Under the pieces are notes generated by a model, which was not told the origin of the DNA, made no database searches, and worked only from the letters and a program-made list of their open reading frames with translations. Both the position numbers and the translations under genes were made by a program. A stretch of 38,647 nucleotides of DNA from Chrysophaeum taylorii (Eukaryota; Sar; Pelagophyceae; Pelagomonadales; Pelagomonadaceae): the NCBI GenBank assembly GCA_029834535.1, contig JAQMWT010000329.1, positions 1 to 38,647 on the forward strand, written 5' to 3'. This document shows, one piece after another, positions 10,860-19,421 of this stretch (position 1 is the stretch's first letter; every line of letters starts with the position of its first letter).

Positions 10860-12543
10860 TGGCGTGGCAAGTTCTACGTCCACATGGATGTCTGGAAGAG
10901 GTACATAGGCAAAGGGGTGAAGAGGATTTTGAAACTCTGTACTTACTCGACGCTGAGCGATGCTCTCATCGACCTCGAACGAGTTCGCGAAACGTATGAG
11001 CCGAGATCGTACAACTTTGCTGACACCGAAAGCGAGGTGCCGAAGACGACGACGCCGAAGACGATGTCGATGACGATGATGCCGATCCCGACGCTGCCCG
11101 CCTCCAAGGAAACCCCCTCGAGCCGCACCAGTTGGAGTTCAAAGGGCGACGGTTCGTCATCGTGGCAGTTCGTTGTTGCGGCCGACTACAACTTGTACCA
11201 ACTCAAAGCGCAAGGCGGAGGCTCCCGCGAAAACAGCCGAGTACGAGAAAGCTTGCAAGTGGGCTCGCATCATTCAGAGATTCTGTTGCTTCAAGCGGCG
11301 CAAGCGCTTGCGCTTTTCTCGCAACCGACCAGACAATCGGGAGATCCAACACCACGACGCTGAAGAGGAGGAAGCTACCCGCCAAGAGGCAGGGGACTTT
11401 CGCTTTGAGACTTCAGCGGCTTGGCGGCGCGACATGATGACGGGATTGAACGAGAAAATCGACGCGAACAAGGAGATCGAGCTCATCCTGCACTCGGCGA
11501 ACGACGATGACGGCGAAGGCGTCCGGAGAGAGGTCAACGCCACCTTCACCGGCCACCAACTCAACCGCGTCCGCATGCAAAGCCAGATCAAGTACCGTTA
11601 CCTCCGACTCGTGGATACCGAACACTTCTCCATCGTCGAAGGCGGAGCTGACGTCAAGTCGCTGTCCGACAATGCGGTGGAGATGTCGCCTTACTCAAAT
11701 ATCTATGGCTGGACGCTGCGAAGGTGGTCTGGCGACTTCCAGCGCAACGACGGGTACTTTACCAAGGACCAACGCGGCTCATACGAACGGGAATCGTGGA
11801 TTCTCTACACAGTGCACAACGAGGACCTGCTGTGCGAGTTGAAGACCTGGCTCAAGAAGAACCTTTCTGACGTCACCTCCTCGACGCAGCAGTACCTCGC
11901 CTCTAGAATCCTGCCGCAGATCAGATTCGACGAGAAGCGCGAGTACAAGATCCCCATCGAGCTCCCCTCGCTCTTTCAAGTCCACAAGCTTATGGTCCAC
12001 GAAAAGGTTCGTTGCAAGTGCGGCGCCTGCAAAAAGTGCTATTACGTGGATGCGCACGAGCGGCCCGACGTCCGAGAGCATCGCGCGAAGTATCTTAACG
12101 ATTAATTCTGCTTGTACGAGGCACGGATGTACAAGTGGATCCAGCTCCCCATGGAAGTAGCGAGCGCCTCGCGCGAGTCTCACCCGCATCTTCCGGAGGG
12201 CTTCTCGTATGAGCGCTTCGACGACGGCGCCAAAATGGTCGAGTTCCACGTGGACGACTGCGAGGCCTTCGACGCTTGGCGCATCAATGACCCGTCGTCG
12301 CCCTTCAAGCATCACGCCATGGACACGGTCGGCGGCTTTCCCGCGGCTTTCCCATGGGTGCCAACCTGAGTGTGCGGTTCCCCAAGGACGTGCTCCCATT
12401 GATCCACTTGGGCCAGGACGAGGCGACGTACAAGGCGTTTTGCATGCCCAAGGACACATGGACCATCGAAGGCTACCAACCCCTTCGATCAAAATCCGAC
12501 GGTCCGGGCCTTGTGGTCTCCGCGTTCGTCGGCTCGCCGTTCT
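10860..12543 (+). pseudogene. DDE-type DNA transposase, frameshifted and truncated
   Basis: The clearest part is 11173-12105: ELKTWLKKNLSDVTSSTQQY, then CKCGACKKCYYVDAHERPDV. After a TAA at 12103-12105, YEARMYKWIQLP follows in the same phase. A further frameshift near 12350 leads to PLIHLGQDEATYKAFCMPKD and EGYQPLRSKSDGPGLVVSAF. The pattern YVDxHERxDV, then a QDE/HDE-like acidic motif, then PLRxKxxGxGxxVSxF matches a group of transposases common in fungi, in which HDE probably holds a catalytic acidic residue. Upstream coding pieces (YVHMDVWKRYIGKGVKRILK, then an acidic linker near 11045) sit in other phases. R1b begins at 12544 and removes the C-terminus. The element is dead. Confidence 0.6.
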
Positions 12544-13181
12544 TAGAACACAGTAAAAATCACTGTGCCTCTGGTAGAGCATGATGGCAGTGGTAGTGCC
12601 ACTCTCAACGCCCTGTCTCTAACGACACAAAGAGCGGCAAGGTGATAGACACAGCGATTGTTGGTGATTTGAGTGTGTGAGTGTGAAAGGTAACCCTAGA
12701 AAGGAACTTACTATGTGTATGCCCTCGCAGATTGAACTCGGGAGAGTAAAATCGCGAACAAAAAAAAACAAATGTGTGGCGGAGGCTTTTGGAGTACCTA
12801 CCCTGCCCAGTATGTTTTTTAATACTCGGCGTTGGTACTTTAAACGCCTCAGCCACATGTGGCCAAAGACAAAGAGAAGTTGAGTTCCAAGGAGGCGTGT
12901 AGTAAGAGGTGTGCGAAGTGCATGAGAGAAGCGCGGAGATCGAGATAGCAGGTGTACATCGGTGAGAAAGGGGAAGTGCGCAAAGTATAAAGAGGAACAA
13001 TTGGTAAGAGGTGACAAAGTGAGGAGGCGAATGTAAGAAGAGGAGGCGAATAAGGCGAAAGCGGAAAGTGTCGGCTGCAAAAGGGAAGAAGCTGTGGATG
13101 AGAATGCTAGATGAGTGAGATGTGAAACAAGGTGAATACAACAATAGAGGTCCGATCGCCATCTTGTCCAGTGACTAATGA
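12544..13181 (+). repeat. Repeat R1, copy b (long form)
   Basis: The core runs from TAGAACACAGTAAAAATCAC to the CCCTCGCAGATTGAACTCGG block. Homology with copy c then continues through GTGTGCGAAGTGCATGA to a shared end (CATCTTGTCCAGTGACTAATGA here). It starts exactly where the transposase similarity stops. The minus-strand open frames in this segment (such as 12605-13162) have no protein similarity and look like chance. The purine-rich tract at 12960-13100 includes two GAGGAGGCGAA units. Confidence 0.8.
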
Positions 13182-13467
13182 AGGAAGGTGTGAAGTGACA
13201 ACATCGCGAAAAGTGATGCGAGATGCAATGTGGACAGAAGGATCGGGATGTGGCTAAGAAGAAGTGAGTGCATCAGTGTCGTGGTGGAACATGAGGTTGC
13301 ACACATAGAGTCGAGGGTGCTCCATGATATAGAACGACTATACGTTCCAGTGGATATATCCTAAGTGATTGATGGACCATCGTAGTAAAATGGGTGATCT
13401 AAATGGTAGCGATGGCATTGATCATATCCCGACATGATCCTGTGCATCAGACATAGCGGTATGTAAG

Positions 13468-14826
13468 TTATGAGCTGTATCGTCGATTTTGCTGTGTCTC
13501 GTCATAAGTATTTGGAGGAAACTGTCCAATATACGAAATGAGCGATCGTGAGATTATGTGAACAAAGACAGCAAGGGTAGGTATCACTGTATCTTGGTGC
13601 ATTTGGTAGCTTGATAGTATATTATACAAGAGCGCGACATGTTTGAGATTTTCGGTTACTTGAGCGTTTAATGTGTCATAAGCCTCTTGTAGCTGAGTTA
13701 AGTTTTTTACAGCAGTAGATAGGTGTTGATCTCGTTCCATCAATTGCTGCTCACTGTTAGTAAGACGTGAGGATAGGGATCGAATTTCTCCTTTTAACTG
13801 GCGAAAAGATCCAACCACATTGTCGTTAGGTTCGTCTGGCGTGGGTTCAGCAGATGTAGTTTCGACTGGTGCCGGTGCTTCACCTTCTGACAAATTATTA
13901 TCTGAAAATGTGTCAATTATAGCAGAGGGATAGCCAACCTGGACTAGCACGTTTTTGAAAGCAGACTGATGCTCAGGTGAAAGTTGACGAAAGTAATCTA
14001 ACATTGGCGGTACCATCTCGTGAGAAGTATCATTAAGCTGGTGAAAGACATCATTAACGAAACTTTCAATGAGCACATTAAGTAGCTCGTCAGGATTGGT
14101 CACGACACAGATTTTATCTTCAACAGACTGTAGTAATGACCAAGCCGCTACAAGAATCTCAAGATTTACGTTCGAGATATAAGGCAGCTGTGGCAGGAGG
14201 GGAGCGTTGGCGTCAGGGTTTACGATGTTTTTAGAAGCATCCAAATTATGGATAGCCATACATTTCATGAGCGCCTCTTTAAGCAGCTTGTTGATTGCAA
14301 TGGACTTCCCAAAGCGGAGAATGATAGCTCTCATGTGTGCAGCTGGATCACTAGAGCAAGAAAGATGAAAGGACTGTCGGCTATTCCTAATTAACGCTGT
14401 CCCGTGCTGCGACAAATTACACATGACACAGATCAAAATAAAAAATGGACGCGGTACGTCAAAACAATGCGAAGCATGTTGATCTGACGCAAGGTGGCCC
14501 TCGATGATTTTAATGAGTTTGTCCGTTTTAAACTCATCTTCGGTGCAAATGGCGAGTACAAAGGGCGTACCCGGCGCATCGGTTTTATTAAAACACTTCG
14601 TACACGCCACGTGTACTTTGACAACGCCTTTAATGGGTGGGTATCGATGAAATCGAATACCCTCGTTTGTCGGTATGTTAGGAGCGTTACGGATGCGCTT
14701 TGCCTTTAGACACAATAGTGAGCTCAGAAATTGGAGGTTGTCAACACAGTTATTTTGTTGTGCCTCCGTAAGCAGTTGTTGGATGGATTGATGCCAACAT
14801 TGAGGATCCTTAGGTGGTGGTAGCAA
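13468..14826 (-). CDS. Orphan 452-codon gene between two R1 copies
   Basis: Intact open frame that I do not recognise. It is more AT-rich than its surroundings. The N-terminal third contains CTKCFNKTD and later FILICVMCNL, which together could form a Cys4 metal site (two CxxC pairs about 60 residues apart). The middle is helical. From about residue 345 (GEIRSLSSRLTNSEQQLMER) to 405 it has coiled-coil heptads, following an acidic Pro/Thr linker. Direct repeats R1c (44 bases upstream) and R1b (287 bases downstream) flank it, so it may be cargo of a unit bounded by R1. A gag-like or host-derived protein is possible; I cannot decide. Confidence 0.5.
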   Translation of the reverse strand: MLPPPKDPQCWHQSIQQLLTEAQQNNCVDNLQFLSSLLCLKAKRIRNAPNIPTNEGIRFHRYPPIKGVVKVHVACTKCFNKTDAPGTPFVLAICTEDEFKTDKLIKIIEGHLASDQHASHCFDVPRPFFILICVMCNLSQHGTALIRNSRQSFHLSCSSDPAAHMRAIILRFGKSIAINKLLKEALMKCMAIHNLDASKNIVNPDANAPLLPQLPYISNVNLEILVAAWSLLQSVEDKICVVTNPDELLNVLIESFVNDVFHQLNDTSHEMVPPMLDYFRQLSPEHQSAFKNVLVQVGYPSAIIDTFSDNNLSEGEAPAPVETTSAEPTPDEPNDNVVGSFRQLKGEIRSLSSRLTNSEQQLMERDQHLSTAVKNLTQLQEAYDTLNAQVTENLKHVALLYNILSSYQMHQDTVIPTLAVFVHIISRSLISYIGQFPPNTYDETQQNRRYSS

Positions 14827-14869
14827 AAAATTCGTTGGCTGGGTGCCAAGCGAAAGAACGTTCCCTGAC

Positions 14870-15379
14870 TAGAGAACAGTAAAAATCACTGTGCCTCTGG
14901 TAGAGAATGATGGCAGTGGTAGTGCTGCCTTTCGTCCTGTCCTCTAACGACACAAAGAGCAGCACGGTGTGCGACACAGCGATTTAGTGGTTGTAGGTGT
15001 GAAGTGATGAGGTTAAGGGGGTTGGGGGGGGGTTCCTAACCCTAAATGGAATTTTCTATCTCTACGCCCTCGCAGATTGAACTCGGGGATGAGCGAAATC
15101 TGGAACAAACAAAACAAATGTCTGGCCAAGGACAAATGGATGTCGAGTCGTGAGGAGGTATTGAAGGAAAGTGTGCGAAGTGCATGAAAGAGATAGAGGA
15201 AAACGAAACGCAGGTGGTGTGTGAAGTGAGAAAGGAGAAAGAGCGGGTGATCAAAGAAAGGAAAAAGCATCGATCGTGAGTAAGAAGAAAAGTGGAGGAA
15301 GATGCTAAGTAGGCTAACGATGAAGTATGGCGAATGTTGTGCGAGAGAGCAGATCGTCATCTTGCTCGGTGGCTAATGA
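14870..15379 (+). repeat. Repeat R1, copy c (long form)
   Basis: Starts TAGAGAACAGTAAAAATCAC and contains CCTCTGGTAGAGAATGATGG, CTAACGACACAAAGAGC, a G-rich run, CCTAACCCTAAATGG and CCCTCGCAGATTGAACTCGG. It then shares GTGTGCGAAGTGCATGA with copy b and ends CATCTTGCTCGGTGGCTAATGA. It lies in the same orientation as copies a and b. Together with copy b it brackets the 452-codon gene like terminal direct repeats. Confidence 0.85.
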
Positions 15380-15840
15380 TATAGGGGATGGTGTGAGCCG
15401 GTGGATAAATCCGAAGTAGCTGGGGGATCATCAGAGTAGAGCGGATGGTCTATCGAATAATAACAGGAGGGATCTTGGGTCAGGCAGTCGGGAATCGTAC
15501 AGCAGACCAATAGTTGATGGAAAGGCGAATAATGAGAGTGGCCGTATGGATGAGAGGTTATTGTGGCTAATGTTGGGCTAGTAAAGATTTGACGATATGA
15601 CGGAGCGCTAGCGTGATCCCATGAAGAGATATGACCATTTAACCAAATCGGTTTCGACATGGTCAGGTAATCGTCGTAATGAGGGCGAGTAAGGCGGAGC
15701 TGTTTCTGGAAGATGAGAGAACCAAAATTGCCTGTCACATACGTGTCAAAGCTGTCGTCCTGAGTGTAGCGTGGGACAGCTGAAGCTAGGCTATGAGCGT
15801 CTAAACAAATATGCGGATAACCGTAGCGCGATGAGGACAT
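15373..15840 (-). CDS. Unidentified ORF at the 3' end of element B
   Basis: Open frame of 155 codons in line with element B. It is rich in Tyr, His, Ser and Pro (SRYGYPHICLDAHSLASAVP; later PSCYYSIDHPLYSDDPP). No family is recognised. It ends within the last bases of R1c. It may be the decayed remainder of an integrase or of a linker to the missing reverse transcriptase, but no catalytic motif supports that. Confidence 0.25.
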   Translation of the reverse strand: MSSSRYGYPHICLDAHSLASAVPRYTQDDSFDTYVTGNFGSLIFQKQLRLTRPHYDDYLTMSKPIWLNGHISSWDHASAPSYRQIFTSPTLATITSHPYGHSHYSPFHQLLVCCTIPDCLTQDPSCYYSIDHPLYSDDPPATSDLSTGSHHPLYH

Positions 15841-15879
15841 CGGGATAAAGTTGTCTGGGGGTGGCCATAAATATGAAAA

Positions 15880-16692
15880 CTACAAATTTGCTGTAGCTTT
15901 GGGTTCGTACTCTAAATTTGCTGTAGGTTTGGTTTCGTAGTCTCGTGTAAGTAGCCAGTGGCTATCATAAAAAAATGATTGGGCGGAGACTGAGGTTTGC
16001 GAGTGTATCGCGTATGATGGTGGGTACAGGCGTGTGTCCTGTGCTGACGAGTCGGTGCCCTGTGCATAAACCGCAGAAGAGTTGGGCAACAGAAGAGAAT
16101 GCCGGAAGGCGATGGACTGCTTGAAGATAGTGTCCGTGCCAGGGGGAGAGTTGACTTCGAAGGTATGGTCAAAGTCGCATCTTTCGTGTTCTATGTTGCT
16201 AAGTGACCCTGAACTGTGACAATCGACTAATCCATTCATTCCATGTCCGGGGTCGTTTTCATCCGAATCAAACGATAAGTTTTCACCAGAATCAAACTTC
16301 CCTCGATGTACAAGCGCGAGGGAGCGTGGTGCATCCCTGGTGAATCGTGCAGTGACGGGAAGGGGTGACATTCGACAGAAGGGTTTGTGAGTTTGCTCAA
16401 AAGAGGGCTTGGTCGGATTGAAGTGCTTGTGCGGGTGGCGCTTGTTATGTGCGATGCAGTCGGTGCATAAGTCGCGATACGGTAGGTCTGAGGCAGAGAA
16501 GCCAGGGCGAGCCAGTACGTTGGGGGCCTTGGCTGCAACGTTGTCGGGGCAGTGGTGCACCCGGTGGAAGCGATTGGCACGTTCTTTGGCGTTGAGGTAT
16601 TCAGCAGATCCGCGTGCGAAGGATTTGCGAGGAATGGGATGAGCGGGGATATGGCGTTTGCGCCGAACATCGAACTTGAGTTCGGTGTCCAA
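15880..16692 (-). pseudogene. Element B, HHCC pre-integrase-like domain plus acidic tail
   Basis: A 270-codon frame. Near residues 40-95 it reads ANRFHRVHHCPDNV, then LPYRDLCTDCIAHNKRHPHK. The His-x3-His and Cys-x2-Cys spacing and the trailing Lys/Arg-His run match the zinc-binding gag_pre-integrase domain of Ty1/copia elements, which helps integrase bind DNA. The acidic stretch that follows (KFDSGENLSFDSDENDPGHG) has no visible D,D-35-E integrase core. So element B either lost its core, reverse transcriptase and RNase H, or they are unrecognisable. This domain is my main reason for calling element B copia-like. Confidence 0.45.
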
Positions 16693-16779
16693 GGCAGGAG
16701 GAGGTGGTGCGTCGTCATCCTGGTGCGCAGCAGGGTCACTTGGAGGTGCATCCTCATCATCACAAGTAGCGAGAGTATA

Positions 16780-17310
16780 TTAGTAGGACGAAGATATATA
16801 GCTTAACGACATTTCGGTCAAGCAGTTGCTGGAGATAGAAGTCATGAAGGCTTGTGCCAAAGACAAGGTATCTGTGCTGCACGTGGTGGAGGCCGGATCA
16901 AAGGTCATGAAGTTGGATACATAGGATTTCTTCATCACGGCAGCAGTATGTTGGAAGGTAGGGTCCAACATAAGAGATTTAATATCGGCAACGAGGAGCG
17001 AAAGGTGCTTGTACAGTGTGCTGTACGTACCGGCAGGCAGAGCATTGCTGAGCATGTCGCAGCAAGGGTCGTGGCGAAGAGACAAGAGGAAAGATTCCCG
17101 TTGTTTGGTGTGGTTGTTAGCACGAATCAATTCCGGTCGAGTATGATAGCGTAGTTTGCCGTTGCGAGGGTCGAGTAAGATAATGTTTGCATACCCTCGG
17201 ACGGTGGGCAATGGAGCAAGCATGGAGTGGATTTTAGAGCCGAGTTTGCGGTCACTTCCACGAAGATACCCTATGGCGACTATGGGATAAGTGGTGATCT
17301 TCCAGAGCAA
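16780..17310 (-). pseudogene. Element B, unidentified region (second part)
   Basis: A 176-codon frame continuing the upstream frame (17252-18253) after a shift near 17290. It contains PIVAIGYLRGSDRKLGSKIH and YANIILLDPRNGKLRYHTRP. The second stretch resembles a beta-strand pair, and these blocks could be a very diverged integrase or an added domain; I cannot assign them. It ends with CLTEMSLSYIS, where motif copy 4 is located. The stop lies just before the HHCC domain frame. Confidence 0.35.
16799..16819 (-). repeat. SLNY motif, copy 4
   Basis: On the minus strand this reads GACCGAAATGTCGTTAAGCT and so on, matching the motif of copies 1 and 2 at 19 of 21 bases. It encodes EMSLSY in the open frame. 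Confidence 0.6.
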
Positions 17311-17924
17311 AATGAGAATCTTTGTAGTCGAAAGAGTTTTCGGCGGCCTTGTAGGTAAGGCAGCCAGGCATCACAAGAGAGCATCTGGACAAGAGCTTCT
17401 GTATGGCGGTGCCATAGGTGGCAGCGGAGCCAACTTGAGGAAGGGCTTGGATTATCCACAAGTAACCCATAAACGGCTCCAAATATGTAGATATGTCTTT
17501 GTCGCGGGGGACGTTGGAGGCAGTAAACGTACACGTGCTTCCAAAAGCGTCAATGGAAGCATGGTTTTTGGTGGCGGCGTTTTCTATGGTGAGGTTGCCG
17601 TCAGAATGGTGGCCGCCGGTTAGGAAGTAGGTATTGTGTGATGCTGATGAGGTTGTAAGTAGCAGCCTATGTGACGGTTGGTCAGTTTCGAAAACGGTGA
17701 TGTAATAGGACACAGGAGTGGGTGAGTTAGTGTGCAATCTGGCAAACACATTATAGAGGATGGTAAAAGCCTTGACACGTAATGGATTAGTTGCATGTGG
17801 CAGTGGTTCCAAGGAGGAGCGTTTGAAACACAGCTGATGGTAAGTACACTCGGACTGAACAGAGTGCGTGCGTTGCTCGTGCGCCTGTTGTGAGTGAAGG
17901 CGTAGAAATGACAAATTGAGTGTT
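17252..17924 (-). pseudogene. Element B, unidentified region after the methyltransferase (first part)
   Basis: This phase is joined to DNMT-B by a one-base shift near 17950. Beyond the methyltransferase motif X it encodes about 220 residues: SYYITVFETDQPSHRLLLTT, then TYFLTGGHHSDGNLTIENAA, then YLEPFMGYLWIIQALPQVGS and CSLVMPGCLTYKAAENS. The composition is globular and the frame uninterrupted, so this was probably a folded domain. I recognise no family. In published retroelements the integrase normally follows the protease, so this block and the methyltransferase are extra. Confidence 0.4.
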
Positions 17925-18737
17925 TCAAGGACAGTCATAGTAAGCTGAACAGATCCTATGCGAGAGTAAGGTGCAAACGTTTTTAGGAACGGGGACATCT
18001 GGTGGATCGGGGAACACCCGGATCCAGTCTTTGGCGATATCTTTGGATAGCCAAAGTCGCTTAGGAATGCCTTGTATGTCATCCACGATCTTAAGGAAGG
18101 GGCGTGAGTGGTGGATAGACCATGAAAGTATGTTGATTGGGCCAGTAGAATACCTGCGTGCGATGCAGATCCATCTTCCCCTAGATTGGTAGTCGCCACA
18201 TAGGTAGGTCGGGAACCTGTCAACAACATCGACACAGTAATCGAGTGTGGCATGGATGAGGTTGGCCACAGTTATGTGGTCTTGATGACAGTACTTGTGG
18301 AGTGGTGTCATCTCAGCCAGTAGTACCAAGGGTTGGAGAAGTTTGATGACAGACAGCATGCTGTCGAACAGAGAGTCGTCGAGCAGGCTGTGTAAGTCTT
18401 CGGTCTTATGCTGCTTTAGTAGATTCCTGTTGGTGCAGGGAGGAGTTATCTCAATAATATCGCAATAAAATTTGCGCCTTTACTCTGGTGAGATTAGGTG
18501 AAGATGGTTGATAAAGGCAGGTAAAGATTCAAATAATAATACTGTAGGAAAACGGTGGCGTAACATGCGCACAAGCGTATCATCAGACTCAACAACAACT
18601 TTTACATTGATACTTAAGCCTAGGTCATTAGTGGCTTGAGACAGGAACGCTGGGGTTGACAAACCAGAACAAAGTAACAAGACAGAGGGTTTGCGAAGAT
18701 TGGGCTCATGTGAGAGAAACACTGGGCGAGAAAGCAT
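17910..18737 (-). pseudogene. DNMT-B: DNA cytosine-5 methyltransferase inside element B
   Basis: Transfers methyl from S-adenosylmethionine to C5 of cytosine. Visible motifs, in order: I, VLLLCSGLSTPAF (residues 19-31); II, KVVVESDD; IV, the catalytic loop FYCDIIEITPPCTNRN with Cys in the codon at 18435-18437; VI-like, PLVLLAEMTP; VIII, LCGDYQSRGRWICIA (about 18200-18150); X-like, RIGSVQLTMTVLETL (about 17955-17910). Motif I to Pro-Pro-Cys is about 75 residues, normal for the family. The target-recognition stretch is short, about 60 residues. A TAA at 18482-18480 splits motifs II and IV, and a one-base shift near 17950 precedes motif X, so this copy is dead. It is in phase with the protease upstream, separated by one TGA (18740-18738). 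Confidence 0.75.
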
Positions 18738-19421
18738 TCATGTTAATGGCGGAGTGTTTTGCTCGACGAACTTGTTCTGTTTCCGAAGATTAAGAACCAA
18801 AGGGCGAATCCACGGCCGATCTGGTAAAACTCTCTTGAGGAGATAGTTATAATATGCCAGTAGATCCCTGTTTTCGTGGTATCGCTTGAGCGGAAATGCG
18901 AGGGAGCGTAGTTCGAGTTGCTTGTCGCGAGCGATGTTGTAGGTGAGACAAGGGAGAGCAGGCAAATTAGCTGCTACGTAACGTATGGGAATACGCACAT
19001 CTTTGTCTATGCGGCTCGTGACAGCGCGGAGCTTTGGCTCAGATCGATTATTGAGCACAGTGGTCAAGTTCGTATGGTTCCACTCGAGCATGCTCAAGAT
19101 AGCGAGATGTCGGTTGTGCACTGGCTGAAGACATAGGGCGAAGTCAATCTTCACGTAACCGATTTGTGGATGATCTGGCAGGGGGACAACTATATTACGT
19201 GTTAACATCATATGTGAGGCACGTTGTTGTCCAGTGGCAGTTTGTATAATAATCGGCGCGTATTTGGAATCCAGTGGAATAATATGATTTGGTATCGCAT
19301 AGTCGTAGGTGGACATTAATGATATGGTAGCACAAGAGTCAAAATATAAAAAGGAACAATGTTGGGGGACACTGTTTACCTTCATATATTTCGTTAGAAG
19401 TGCATTTTCCGAAGCGGGCAA
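18738..19421 (-). CDS. Element B retropepsin-like aspartic protease
   Basis: A 227-codon frame. The active-site region is SFLYFDSCATISLMSTYDY (residues 23-41), corresponding to the Asp-Ser/Thr-Gly-Ala loop of retropepsins but with Cys in place of Gly. A flap-like TATGQQ (about 61-66) and NRHLAILSMLEWNH (about 103-116, equivalent to the usual hydrophobic-Leu-Gly-x-Asp/Glu-Trp block) support the assignment. It overlaps the end of gag by 28 bases in another phase, the usual layout for programmed frameshifting into pro-pol. Its TGA stop is followed immediately by the ATG of DNMT-B in the same phase, so the two may have been one polyprotein. Role: polyprotein processing. Confidence 0.6.
   Translation of the reverse strand: MPASENALLTKYMKVNSVPQHCSFLYFDSCATISLMSTYDYAIPNHIIPLDSKYAPIIIQTATGQQRASHMMLTRNIVVPLPDHPQIGYVKIDFALCLQPVHNRHLAILSMLEWNHTNLTTVLNNRSEPKLRAVTSRIDKDVRIPIRYVAANLPALPCLTYNIARDKQLELRSLAFPLKRYHENRDLLAYYNYLLKRVLPDRPWIRPLVLNLRKQNKFVEQNTPPLT

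Noticed and set aside
12605..13162. Minus-strand open frame in R1b as a membrane-protein gene
   Set aside because: It consists of repeat sequence, lacks protein similarity, and the equivalent frame in R1c is not conserved.
12544..15379. R1b and R1c as classical LTRs
   Set aside because: They lack TG...CA ends, and no primer site or polypurine tract is visible.
17925..18253. Upstream part of the frame ending at 17252 as a separate gene
   Set aside because: The overlapping phase carries the methyltransferase motif VIII, so this part is a shadow. Only the part beyond 17950 is used.
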